A stretch of DNA of 20,516 nucleotides, taken from positions 1 through 20,516 of the forward strand of contig DAOWGR010000126.1 in assembly GCA_030637365.1 (NCBI GenBank), given 5' to 3'. A program made the position numbers and the translations under genes. Below the pieces are notes generated by a model. That model had not been told where the DNA came from, ran no database searches, and worked only from the letters and a program-made list of their open reading frames with translations. Positions 7,307-14,639 of this stretch are shown here, piece by piece. Origin of the DNA: Elusimicrobiota bacterium. Its GTDB lineage: Bacteria > Elusimicrobiota > Elusimicrobia > Elusimicrobiales > UBA9959. Each line of letters starts with the position of its first letter. The first letter of the stretch is position 1.

Positions 7307-8423
7307 ATTTAAAAAATTCCTTTAATTCTTTTATAATGTGTTTGATTTCTTCATCCGTCAGTTCGGGATAAATCGGCAATGACAAGACTTCTTTTGTGAT
7401 TTTCTCGGCAATTCGGGCGGAATCTTTGAAATTTTCCGGCAAATATTCCGTCCGACCCAAAGTGTATGTATAATGAACTTTTGTGTCAATTCCCATTTCG
7501 GATAATTTTTTTCTCAGTTTGTCTCGATGCTTCGTTTTTAGGACAAATTTGTGCCAATTATGAGAGCTGTCCTTTCTTATTTTTGGAAGAGTCAGATTCT
7601 CGCCTTCAAAATCTTTCAATTCGGCGATATATTTTTGGGCGATTTGATTTCTTTTTGCCATCCATTCCTTCAACAAATCAAGTTTAAACGAAAGCATGGC
7701 CGCGTGTTCCGAACTTAGCTGGCTGTTAAAACCCAAATGAGAAAAACCATTCTCTCCCTTGCCTTTTCCGTGGCATCTCAATCTTTTGATATGTTCGGCG
7801 ATTTCTTCCGAATCCGTAAGAGCGATGCCGGCGCTTCCGAAAGAACCCACAACTTTAGTGGGATCAAAACTGATACAGCTGACTTTACCCAACTTTCCCG
7901 CGGGTCTTCCTTTATAAGAACTGCCAAAAGATTGGGCGGCGTCTTCTATTATCGTGATATTGTGTTTTTTCGCAAACTCTTCAACCTCGCGCATATTAAG
8001 ACATTGCCCGAAAAGATGAACCGCGAGAATAAATTTTGTATTTGGCGTGATTTTTCTTTCAATGCTTTTTAAATCCATCATGAAATAATCCGGCTCAATA
8101 TCAATAAACACTGGTTTCGCTCCGGCCCTCAATATGGGGGAAAGAGAGGCGATGAATGAAAAGGAGGTTACAAGAACTTCATCTCCCGGTTTAACGCCGC
8201 AAGTCAAAAGAGCGAAATAAAGGGCGTCTGTGCAGGAATTAACGGCGACAGCGCGCTTTCTGCCGCACATCTCGGCCATTTTATTCTCAAAATCATCAAC
8301 CGCGCGAGACTGAAGAAGATTTCCCGAAGTAAAAACTTCATCGGCGATTTTTAGGAAGGTTTCTCTATGAGAGGCAAACTGTCTGTCAAGATTTCCGAAA
8401 GGAATTTTTATATTACTGGCCAC
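7299..8423 (-). CDS. DegT/DnrJ/EryC1/StrS-family PLP-dependent sugar aminotransferase
   Basis: A full-length (374 aa) nucleotide-sugar aminotransferase. N-S-C-T-D-A-L near residues 62-68 binds the PLP phosphate, E-D-A-A-Q-S-F-G places the pyridine-binding Asp at 161, and S-F-D-P-T-K puts the Schiff-base lysine at 190. Enzymes of this family transfer an amino group from glutamate to a keto-sugar nucleotide; some relatives are dehydratases, but those replace the lysine with histidine, which is not so here. The start is a GTG at 8423, supported by AAGGAG 7 nt upstream inside the end of the epimerase gene, giving an 11-nt overlap and likely coupling. The epimerase upstream and the PglD-like acyltransferase downstream suggest synthesis of an N-acylated amino sugar. 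Which ring carbon is aminated cannot be decided. Confidence 0.9.
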   Translation of the reverse strand: MASNIKIPFGNLDRQFASHRETFLKIADEVFTSGNLLQSRAVDDFENKMAEMCGRKRAVAVNSCTDALYFALLTCGVKPGDEVLVTSFSFIASLSPILRAGAKPVFIDIEPDYFMMDLKSIERKITPNTKFILAVHLFGQCLNMREVEEFAKKHNITIIEDAAQSFGSSYKGRPAGKLGKVSCISFDPTKVVGSFGSAGIALTDSEEIAEHIKRLRCHGKGKGENGFSHLGFNSQLSSEHAAMLSFKLDLLKEWMAKRNQIAQKYIAELKDFEGENLTLPKIRKDSSHNWHKFVLKTKHRDKLRKKLSEMGIDTKVHYTYTLGRTEYLPENFKDSARIAEKITKEVLSLPIYPELTDEEIKHIIKELKEFFKYE

Positions 8424-9390
8424 CCAAACGCTCCTTTAAAAATTCACAGTACTCTTTAATCCCTTTTTCCAAAGAGTATTTGGGCGAATATCCGAGTATT
8501 CTTTTCGCCTTTGAAATACTCATTGTGCCGCGGGAGGGATATGAGGAATCTTTTTCATCGCATTCCACTTTCGCGCCGGGAATCAGAGACGCCACGATTT
8601 CAGCCGCCTCCAAAAGGGTTTTTTCCTCGCCTCGGGAAATATTAAACACTTCCCTCGACGATTCTTTATTCAGCGCGGCGAGAATAATTCCCTCGGCCGT
8701 ATCTTTAACATAGGTAAAATCAAGCGCCACATCTTTTCCCTTCACTTGTATGGGTTCCCCCCGCAAAGCATTTTCAAGAAAAATCCTTATCACTCGTTTA
8801 TTGCCGTCATAAGGCCCGTAAACCGCCGTCGGCCTCACTATCGCGTAATCAACGCCATAGAGATTGCTATAGGTTTTCACGATAATTTCAGCGCAGAGTT
8901 TAAGCGCTCCGTAAACGCTTTTGGGCTCTTTTATCGCTTCTTCTTTCACCGGTATCATTTCAAAGTCGCCGTACACCATGCTTGACGAAACATAAACGAA
9001 CTTTTTTAGAGATGACAGCTCTTGCAAAAGGCAGAGAAGATTTGTTGTCCCGGAAATAATGGAGTCTTTGGCTTCTTCCGGCGCTATATTGGCCAGATTT
9101 GCCAATGGCATGGCCGCGAGATGTATAATATAATCCGGTTGGCATTCATAAAGGGCTCTCCTAAGAGTATTGGAGTCCGTAAGATTCCCTCTGACAATTT
9201 TGATTTTGTCAAAAACATCTTTGAGGCGATTATAAGGATTGGCAAATCGATCATATCCGGAAGGCTCCACATACTGAATAAAAGAATCAAAGACCGTTAT
9301 TTCACAGCCTTTTTCCAAAAGATTTCTTACAATATGAGAACCGATGAAACCCATTCCGCCGGTGACAAAAAATCTTTTGCGTTCATTCAT
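8413..9390 (-). CDS. NAD-dependent nucleotide-sugar epimerase/dehydratase (extended SDR)
   Basis: From ATG 9390 the protein has 325 residues. It opens with the NAD-binding G-G-M-G-F-I-G-S-H motif, has S-S-S-M-V-Y-G with the conserved Ser, then V-Y-G-A-L-K as the catalytic Y-x-x-x-K, and R-P-T-A-V-Y-G-P as in UDP-glucose/GlcNAc epimerases. It probably epimerises, or oxidises and dehydrates, an NDP-sugar at C4 to start the pathway of this operon; the exact substrate is unknown. The open frame continues 27 codons upstream, but those codons overlap a perfect promoter at 9421-9449 and do not resemble the family. GGGAG lies 6 nt before ATG 9390. It is the first gene of the six-gene operon, and its end overlaps the next gene's GTG by 11 nt. 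Confidence 0.9.
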   Translation of the reverse strand: MNERKRFFVTGGMGFIGSHIVRNLLEKGCEITVFDSFIQYVEPSGYDRFANPYNRLKDVFDKIKIVRGNLTDSNTLRRALYECQPDYIIHLAAMPLANLANIAPEEAKDSIISGTTNLLCLLQELSSLKKFVYVSSSMVYGDFEMIPVKEEAIKEPKSVYGALKLCAEIIVKTYSNLYGVDYAIVRPTAVYGPYDGNKRVIRIFLENALRGEPIQVKGKDVALDFTYVKDTAEGIILAALNKESSREVFNISRGEEKTLLEAAEIVASLIPGAKVECDEKDSSYPSRGTMSISKAKRILGYSPKYSLEKGIKEYCEFLKERLGGQ

Positions 9391-9420
9391 TATATTCTCC
9401 CGATAAAAAGCCCACATCTC

Positions 9421-9449
9421 ATTATAAAAAGAACATTTTGCTGTGTCAA
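9421..9449 (-). promoter_or_regulatory. Perfect-consensus sigma-70-type promoter of the glycan operon
   Basis: On the minus strand TTGACA (9449-9444) is followed by a 17-bp spacer and TATAAT (9426-9421), both hexamers matching the housekeeping consensus exactly. Transcription would start near 9414, giving a leader of about 24 nt to ATG 9390 that contains GGGAG. No other stretch in the window matches this well, so the operon is probably expressed strongly and constitutively unless the nearby hairpin at 9536-9552 or another site represses it. Confidence 0.88.
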
Positions 9450-9535
9450 GTTTTCGAATCGGTTTTGTCATTTAAAAATCAAACGCGCCGTTTTTTAAAT
9501 TTCTAAAACATTAGCGCGCCAAAAAAAGGCGTTAA

Positions 9536-9552
9536 CAAGTCTCGCGGACTTG
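9536..9552. promoter_or_regulatory. Hairpin/inverted repeat in the divergent intergenic region
   Basis: CAAGTC (9536-9541) and GACTTG (9547-9552) form a 6-bp inverted repeat around TCGCG. It lies between the divergent epimerase promoter and the FAD-gene start, 13 bp ahead of the latter's possible -10 box. There is no T-run after it. An operator for a dimeric regulator is possible, but this is only a shape-based guess. Confidence 0.3.
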
Positions 9553-9564
9553 AGCAAAGAGCAA

Positions 9565-9570
9565 TATAAA
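9565..9570 (+). promoter_or_regulatory. Possible -10 box for the FAD-protein gene
   Basis: TATAAA ends 9 nt before ATG 9580, and neither 9580 nor the internal ATG 9604 has a recognisable Shine-Dalgarno site. No clear -35 hexamer is present at 16-18 bp. The spacing is like that of the boxes before the radical SAM and GT-C genes and would give a leaderless or nearly leaderless mRNA. Confidence 0.35.
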
Positions 9571-9579
9571 TAATAAACT

Positions 9580-10926
9580 ATGTTTTTAGAGAAAAAATTT
9601 CTTATGAAAAAAATCGACACTTTAATTATCGGAGCGGGACTATCGGGCTTATCGGCGGCTTTCAAGCTTCAAGGAAAGACGGACTATTTGCTTATTGAAA
9701 AAGAGAATAAAGCCGGCGGCCTATCATCATCTTTTAAAAAAACCGGCTTTACTTTTGACTTTTCCGGACATCTTCTTCATTTTCACGATGAAAAAACAAA
9801 AAAATTAATTTTAAAGCTGCTGAAAAAAAATCACGCCCTTATTAAAAGAAAATCGCAAATTTATTCGCACGGAGTGTTTTCCCCCTATCCGTTCCAATTC
9901 AATCTTTTTAATTTGCCAAACTCCGCGAGAAAAGACTGCGTAAGCGGTTTTATAAAAGCTTATGAAAAGAGATTAAAAAACAAACTGAAAAGCAACGCTC
10001 TTTTAAACTTCAAAAATTGGTCATTATCCGTGTTTGGGGAGGGAATAAACAAGCATTTCATGCTTCCTTATAACAGCAAGCTTTGGCAATACCCTCTTGA
10101 AAAACTAAGCAGTGACTGGTGCGCGCCGTTTGTGCCGGTGCCGAAAATGGAAGATATAATTACCGGCGCTTATTCAAAAGAAAAGAAAAATATCGGCTAT
10201 AATCCGACATTTTATTATCCGAAAACCGGCGGCATACAAGCTCTTTCAGACGCCTTTTTAAAACAAATTAAAAACATTAATCTTAATGCCGAGCTTACGG
10301 ACATAAATCTTAAAACAAAAACCGCCGCTATAAAGAATATCGGCAAAATTCAATATAAGCGCCTGATAAACACCATCGGCCTTAAGCATTTTATAAATAA
10401 AGTAACTGACGCGCCCGAAAAAATAAAAAAACTGAATAAAACTCTTAAATACACCACGGTTTATGTGCTGAATATCGGGACAACAAAAATAAACTCCGAT
10501 AAACATTGGACATATTTTCCCGAAAAAAGATTTAAGTTTTACAGAGCGGGCATAAGCTCCAATTTCTCAAAACGCATAACTCCGAAAAACGCGTCGTCAA
10601 TGTATATTGAAGTGTCCACATACGGCAAACCCATTAATCTCCAGCAAACAAAAAAAGACATCATCAAAGGCCTGATTAAATGCGGCATATTAAAAAGCCC
10701 GAAAGATATTATTGAAAGCATGTGGCTGAAAATAGAATGCGCCTATGTGATATACGATAAAGAAAGAGCAAAAGCCCTGCCTGAAATATTTGCCTATTTG
10801 AAAAAGCATCGGATTCATTCCATAGGAAGATACGGCGCGTGGAAATATTCATTTATGGAAGAAAGCGTGAGTGAAGGAATTGAAACAGCAAAGCAAATAA
10901 TGCGTTCATCACGCCGCAACCGGTGA
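9580..10926 (+). CDS. FAD-dependent oxidoreductase, UDP-galactopyranose mutase/amine-oxidase-like
   Basis: A 448-aa flavoprotein. The dinucleotide-binding motif I-I-G-A-G-L-S-G-L-S-A-A lies at residues 14-25, with E-K-E-N-K-A-G-G-L-S-S-S just after it, as in amine oxidases, protoporphyrinogen oxidase-like proteins and UDP-galactopyranose mutases. P-Y-N-S-K-L-W-Q-Y-P-L and a later conserved Trp are typical of the mutase-like group found in polysaccharide loci, and F-S-G-H-L-L-H-F fits the substrate face. A reduced flavin may rearrange a nucleotide sugar ring, but simple sugar oxidation is possible, so the reaction is open. The start is uncertain: ATG 9580 fits a leaderless start after TATAAA, while ATG 9604 gives the more usual short N-terminus. 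Lysine-rich. It stands alone on the plus strand between two minus-strand modules. Its last codons and stop lie in a 7-bp repeat array. Confidence 0.78.
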   Translation: MFLEKKFLMKKIDTLIIGAGLSGLSAAFKLQGKTDYLLIEKENKAGGLSSSFKKTGFTFDFSGHLLHFHDEKTKKLILKLLKKNHALIKRKSQIYSHGVFSPYPFQFNLFNLPNSARKDCVSGFIKAYEKRLKNKLKSNALLNFKNWSLSVFGEGINKHFMLPYNSKLWQYPLEKLSSDWCAPFVPVPKMEDIITGAYSKEKKNIGYNPTFYYPKTGGIQALSDAFLKQIKNINLNAELTDINLKTKTAAIKNIGKIQYKRLINTIGLKHFINKVTDAPEKIKKLNKTLKYTTVYVLNIGTTKINSDKHWTYFPEKRFKFYRAGISSNFSKRITPKNASSMYIEVSTYGKPINLQQTKKDIIKGLIKCGILKSPKDIIESMWLKIECAYVIYDKERAKALPEIFAYLKKHRIHSIGRYGAWKYSFMEESVSEGIETAKQIMRSSRRNR

Positions 10927-10941
10927 CCGTGAACCGACGAC
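10914..10941. repeat. Degenerate 7-bp tandem array, 4 units
   Basis: Four consecutive heptamers share the frame C-x-x-x-x-A-C: ccgcaac, cggtgac, cgtgaac and cgacgac. The array supplies the last residues and the TGA stop (10924-10926) of the FAD-protein gene and runs up to the terminator hairpin. Other 7-bp arrays with different words occur at 15560, 16402, 19734 and 20444. Confidence 0.6.
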
Positions 10942-10942
10942 T

Positions 10943-10966
10943 AAAAAATGCGCCGGGCGCATTTTT
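10943..10966. terminator. Bidirectional intrinsic terminator
   Basis: The hairpin AAAAATGCGC, loop CGG, GCGCATTTTT has a GC core and A/T tails on both sides, so it can stop transcription in both directions. It lies 17 bp after the plus-strand FAD gene and directly after the stop of the minus-strand SxtJ-type gene, the convergent end of two modules. It is the clearest terminator in the window. Confidence 0.85.
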
Positions 10967-10970
10967 CATT

Positions 10971-11342
10971 TTACCATGGCTTTTCAAAATCGCGTTTTTC
11001 GTAATTTCCCGTCTTTAAATTCTCAAAAAAACTGGTCTTGGAATCCTCTTTGAAATGCTTTATTTTTTCTTTATTGAAAAATCTGTACAAAAACGCGACC
11101 GGGGTCAGTATAAAATAAAACACAATGGATAATATTATTTTGGTGTTTATTTCCCCTATCCATTTTCCAAACGAAACCCATAATTTGGCGATAAACTTGG
11201 AAATCGCCAATTTATCCAAAATGGACAATAAAAGCAAAATCGCGGCAATATAAAAAATCCATTTGCGCGCAAACAAAAGATATAAAATCATAAACGCGGC
11301 GCTCAGGATATTTAGAGTTTGTACGATATCTAATCTTTTCAT
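10971..11342 (-). CDS. SxtJ-family small membrane protein
   Basis: A 123-aa protein with about three hydrophobic stretches in its first 90 residues and a charged tail ending D-F-E-K-P-W. Size, topology and this tail match the SxtJ membrane-protein family, named from saxitoxin clusters and usually found beside NodU/CmcH carbamoyltransferases. The same neighbourhood is present here. Its biochemical role is not established; partnership with the carbamoyltransferase at the membrane is inference from repeated co-occurrence. It begins 1 nt after the stop of the 49-aa DUF5989-type gene and has no Shine-Dalgarno site, so translation probably depends on reinitiation. It is the last gene of its operon, immediately followed by the shared terminator. 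Confidence 0.75.
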   Translation of the reverse strand: MKRLDIVQTLNILSAAFMILYLLFARKWIFYIAAILLLLSILDKLAISKFIAKLWVSFGKWIGEINTKIILSIVFYFILTPVAFLYRFFNKEKIKHFKEDSKTSFFENLKTGNYEKRDFEKPW

Positions 11343-11343
11343 A

Positions 11344-11493
11344 TCAAAAAATCGTGTATATAAACGGCGCTATGGCCGATGTTCCCGATAGCGTTATTAA
11401 CACGGCTATAAGCATTAGAACAATTATGACGGGCATTAGCCACCATTTTTTTCTTTCTTTAATCAAACCGTAAATGTCTTTTAAAAATTCCAT
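11344..11493 (-). CDS. DUF5989-type 49-aa membrane microprotein
   Basis: This 49-residue gene is short enough to be missed by ordinary ORF length cut-offs. It begins M-E-F-L-K-D-I-Y-G-L-I-K-E-R-K-K-W-W-L, continues with a single membrane helix of about 25 residues and ends A-P-F-I-Y-T-I-F. This pattern (amphipathic start, basic cluster, W-W, one helix) is that of DUF5989, the small protein usually encoded between carbamoyltransferase and SxtJ genes. An AGGTG ribosome-binding site lies 4 nt before ATG 11493, and the SGNH gene ends 7 bp upstream. It runs into SxtJ with a 1-nt gap. The function is unknown; a small membrane partner or scaffold for the modification enzymes is a guess. Gene order, RBS and family-like sequence make it very likely real. 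Confidence 0.85.
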   Translation of the reverse strand: MEFLKDIYGLIKERKKWWLMPVIIVLMLIAVLITLSGTSAIAPFIYTIF

Positions 11494-11500
11494 TTTTCAC

Positions 11501-12649
11501 CTATTTAAAACATTTGGATTTTACAAAGCCGGGAAATTTATCGGCTAAAAACGGACATAATTCGCCGGATATTATTTCCGCGACTTTTATTGCGCCTTTC
11601 TTATTGAAGTGATAAGGATCATAATAAAACAATGAAGTTTTAGGCATTTTATCAGCCAAGTCAATAAGAAAAACTTTGTTTTTCTCAGCCATTCTTGCCG
11701 TTATCCGATTGTAGGAATTTAAAATGTCATTTTCCGTCCGGCTGTTTAAAAAATCGTTTTTTATTTCCAATACGCCCAAATCAACGCCGCTAATCGGGTC
11801 TATCGCTTTGCCGTATAAAGAAGGCTGTGTGATAAATACCGGCTCCATATCGTTTTGCCTGCATAAATCTATGAGTTTCTTAAGCCTTTTGCCGTAATTG
11901 GGCAAGTATTTTTCGTGTTCTTTTAATATCTCGCCTCTCTTAGCGGAGGAAACTTTTCTCTGAGGCATTAATTTTAAATTCAAAGCGCCGTGGGCCGCGT
12001 TGAATTTTTTAGCCTTAAAATGTAAAGCCATATTAATAATGCTCGCGCATATTTCGGATTTTACGGCGCAGTAGTCTATTATATTCTTTAAAGCGCCTCT
12101 ATTGCCCCTGATAATTTCCTTGTCGGATTTGTTAAGAGCTCCCAGCGCCACATCATTTATGCCGATAAGAAAAATCACCACTTTAGGTTTAAGTTTCAAT
12201 ATATAGTCTTCAAGCATTACCAAGTGGCCATAGGTGGATTGACCGTCCAAACCCGCATTGTTCAGCCATAAAGGTTTTAACGAAACGGACAGAAATTTAT
12301 ACACCATATCCGGCCATGTGTCTCCGTCCGAAAGATAATAGCATTCGGTGGTGCTCCCTCCAACCGTTATTATTGACAAAGTGTCTTTTAGATTCAAATC
12401 TTTAGGCGGCTCCATTCCTCTTAATCCTATTGAATTGTTGCTGCGGCGTATTATCGAATCAGCTCCTTTGATGCTTTTGTTTTGTATCACATAGCGCTTA
12501 TATGGGTACAATATCACCTTATTTCCTTTTATTCTGAATCCGAACGGATTATATACGCTCAGAAAAACTTCAAGCATCAGCGCCGCCATAACGCAGCCGC
12601 ACAAAAAAACAAAAAGATTTTTTAATTTATCATTTTTAATCAAGGACAT
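11501..12649 (-). CDS. Membrane-anchored SGNH/GDSL-family hydrolase
   Basis: From ATG 12649 the protein has 382 residues. One N-terminal hydrophobic helix (about 11-32) acts as anchor or uncleaved signal, placing the enzyme outside the inner membrane. The SGNH blocks are present: V-G-G-S-T-T-E with nucleophile Ser99, the N-N-A-G-L-D-G-Q-S block, I-G-I-N-D, and D344-P-Y-H347 near the end. These hydrolases cleave or transfer O-acyl esters on carbohydrates. In this position, right after a carbamoyltransferase, it could add or remove acyl groups on the same glycan. The open frame extends 24 codons upstream, but the chosen ATG is followed by a normal anchor and has a purine-rich GGAAAG upstream. 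It overlaps the carbamoyltransferase end by 14 nt and is likely coupled to it. Confidence 0.83.
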   Translation of the reverse strand: MSLIKNDKLKNLFVFLCGCVMAALMLEVFLSVYNPFGFRIKGNKVILYPYKRYVIQNKSIKGADSIIRRSNNSIGLRGMEPPKDLNLKDTLSIITVGGSTTECYYLSDGDTWPDMVYKFLSVSLKPLWLNNAGLDGQSTYGHLVMLEDYILKLKPKVVIFLIGINDVALGALNKSDKEIIRGNRGALKNIIDYCAVKSEICASIINMALHFKAKKFNAAHGALNLKLMPQRKVSSAKRGEILKEHEKYLPNYGKRLKKLIDLCRQNDMEPVFITQPSLYGKAIDPISGVDLGVLEIKNDFLNSRTENDILNSYNRITARMAEKNKVFLIDLADKMPKTSLFYYDPYHFNKKGAIKVAEIISGELCPFLADKFPGFVKSKCFK

Positions 12650-14504
12650 AATCTTCTTTCCAGTTTCCGCTTTCCGCCCATTTCGGCTGATCATCTTTTT
12701 TAAACAGATAATTGCCCGCAACCAAATAATCCATTTCCGTCCGCATGAAACATTTATACGCGTCTTTTGGCGCGCATACTATGGGTTCTCCGCGAACATT
12801 AAAACTGGTGTTAACTATCACCGCGTATCCGGTTTGCCGGTAAAAAGCCTCTATTAAAGCGTAATATTCGGGATTTTTGTCTTTATGAACGGTTTGAAGT
12901 CTCGCGGAATAATCCAAATGAGTCACGGAAGGAATATCCGATCTCAAAAAATACAATTTTTCTTTCAACGGAAGCTCATGATAATTCTCGGGCAAAGGCT
13001 TTCTTCTTTTGTCAATCACATCCGCCACTAAAAGCATATACGGCGATTCTTGGATGACATCAAAATAATCTTTCGCGTGTTCCCAAAGCACAGACGGCGC
13101 GAACGGCCTAAATCCCTCACGGTATTTTATTTTAAGATTCAAACGCTTCTGCATATCACTGTCTCTCGGATCCCCCAATATTGAGCGATTTCCCAGAGCG
13201 CGCGGCCCCCATTCCATTTTTCCCTGAAACCATCCCACAATTTTTCCTTTTGAAAGAAGCTCCGCCGTTTTTTCGCAAAGCTCGCTGAAATCTTCATAAT
13301 ATGTAAATCGCGCTTTATACTTCTTTGCCATGGATTTTATATCCAAACCGGAAAATTCCGGCCCCAAATAAGAGCCTTTCATTTTATCGCTTTCGGTTAT
13401 TTCGCGCGTTTTATTGAAATAAAGATGATAAGACGCCAAAGCGGCTCCCAATGCTCCTCCCGCGTCTCCCGCGGCCGGCTGTATCCATATATCTTTGAAT
13501 ATCCCGGATTTTAAAAGTTTTCCGTTTGCCACACAATTTAAAGCCACTCCTCCAGCCAAACACAAATTATCCGAAGAAGTTAATTTCTTGGCTGTTTTTG
13601 CCATTAAGAATATTATTTCTTCAATTATTTGCTGTATAGCCAATGCCAAATCGCAATGACATTGTTCCAAAGCGCTTTCAGGCTGTCTTTTTGGAAAACC
13701 GAACAACCCTTCCCATAACTCGTCTTTGCACATTCTAAGACCCGTACAGTAGTCAAAATATTTTTGGTTCATCCATATGGAACCATCGTCTTTAACATGA
13801 ACCAAATGCCGATATATCGTTTCTTTGTATTTTTTTAAATTTTCCGAATCGGGATTGCCATACGGAGCCAAACCCATAAGCTTATATTCCCCCGAATTGA
13901 CTTTAAAGCCCAAATAATAAGTAAAAGCCGAATAAAGCAGACCCGGTGAATGAGGAAATCTCAACTCCTTTATCGGCTTTATTGAATTCTTTTCGCCGGA
14001 AAATATTGAAGCTGTCGTCCATTCGCCCACTCCGTCTACGGTCAATATGGCCGCTTTTTCAAAAGGAGACGGAAAAAACGCGCTGGCGGCGTGAGATAAA
14101 TGATGGTCGGTAAAAAGCAGCTTTATTTTTTTATCCGATTTGCTTATTTTGGATATTTCTTCGGATATCAATTTTTTTAATAAGATTTTTTCCTTAATCC
14201 ATACGGGAATCGACGATGAGAAAGAAGAAAGGCCTTTTGGAGCAAACGCGTAATAGGTCTCAAGCAAGCGTTCAAATTTTAACAGCGGTTTATCGTAAAA
14301 AACTATGGCGTCCAATTCATTTAACGAAAACCCGCTTTCTTTCAAACAAAATTTTACGGCGTTTGTCGGAAAATTTTTATCATGTTTTTTGCGTGAAAAC
14401 CGCTCTTCGTGAGCGGCGGCTATAATTTCGCCGTCTTCCACAAGAGTTGCCGCCGAATCATGGTAAAAGGCTGAAATACCCAGTAATTTTATACTCATTG
14501 ACAA
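12636..14504 (-). CDS. NodU/CmcH-family O-carbamoyltransferase
   Basis: A full-length (622 aa) carbamoyltransferase. The N-terminal part begins L-G-I-S-A-F-Y-H-D-S-A-A and contains E-E-R-F-S-R-K-K-H-D, the family's signature opening. D-H-H-L-S-H-A-A-S-A-F contributes metal/ATP-site histidines, and L-A-G-G-V-A-L-N-C-V-A-N-G follows. The C-terminal domain has G-R-A-L-G-N-R-S-I-L-type (here G-P-R-A-L-G-N-R-S) and N-T-S-F-N-V-R-G-E-P-I-V. The reaction is transfer of carbamoyl from carbamoyl phosphate, via carbamoyl-AMP, to a hydroxyl, here probably of a sugar. A TTG start at 14504 has GAGG at the best distance (7 nt); ATG 14498 is two codons in, with 13-nt spacing, and is the alternative. It leads a four-gene operon behind an extended -10 promoter. 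Confidence 0.92.
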   Translation of the reverse strand: MSMSIKLLGISAFYHDSAATLVEDGEIIAAAHEERFSRKKHDKNFPTNAVKFCLKESGFSLNELDAIVFYDKPLLKFERLLETYYAFAPKGLSSFSSSIPVWIKEKILLKKLISEEISKISKSDKKIKLLFTDHHLSHAASAFFPSPFEKAAILTVDGVGEWTTASIFSGEKNSIKPIKELRFPHSPGLLYSAFTYYLGFKVNSGEYKLMGLAPYGNPDSENLKKYKETIYRHLVHVKDDGSIWMNQKYFDYCTGLRMCKDELWEGLFGFPKRQPESALEQCHCDLALAIQQIIEEIIFLMAKTAKKLTSSDNLCLAGGVALNCVANGKLLKSGIFKDIWIQPAAGDAGGALGAALASYHLYFNKTREITESDKMKGSYLGPEFSGLDIKSMAKKYKARFTYYEDFSELCEKTAELLSKGKIVGWFQGKMEWGPRALGNRSILGDPRDSDMQKRLNLKIKYREGFRPFAPSVLWEHAKDYFDVIQESPYMLLVADVIDKRRKPLPENYHELPLKEKLYFLRSDIPSVTHLDYSARLQTVHKDKNPEYYALIEAFYRQTGYAVIVNTSFNVRGEPIVCAPKDAYKCFMRTEMDYLVAGNYLFKKDDQPKWAESGNWKEDYVLD

Positions 14505-14533
14505 TTAATTACCTCGTGTTTATATTGAGTTCA

Positions 14534-14542
14534 ATTATATCA
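14534..14542 (-). promoter_or_regulatory. Extended -10 promoter of the carbamoyltransferase operon
   Basis: The minus strand reads TG-A-TATAAT, identical over nine bases to the box before the radical SAM gene. A start near 14527 would give a leader of about 23 nt containing GAGG before the TTG/ATG start. No good -35 hexamer lies at 16-18 bp, which extended -10 promoters tolerate. Confidence 0.6.
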
Positions 14543-14587
14543 AAAAGGCAATGTTAAACCCGCGTTAAATGATATGCCGTCTCCGCT

Positions 14588-14639
14588 AAACAGTCATTCT
14601 TATAATACTTGGAATCCGCCAAAAAAGTTCAGACTGTTT
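14588..14639. repeat. Widely spaced 8-bp inverted repeat at the 3' end of dapA
   Basis: AAACAGTC (14588-14595) and GACTGTTT (14632-14639) are perfect inverted copies flanking 36 bp, and the right arm includes the last codons of dapA. It might fold in the dapA transcript, but the loop is long and no T-run follows. The rest of the 14505-14628 gap holds the carbamoyltransferase promoter and nothing else I recognise. Confidence 0.3.

Noticed and set aside
9391..9471. Upstream extension of the epimerase to 9471
   Set aside because: The extra codons cover the consensus promoter at 9421-9449, do not resemble the family, and ATG 9390 has its own GGGAG site.
9022..9498. Plus-strand 158-aa open frame opposite the epimerase
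   Set aside because: It is antisense to conserved SDR motifs and has no domain-like sequence or start signal, so it is a shadow frame.
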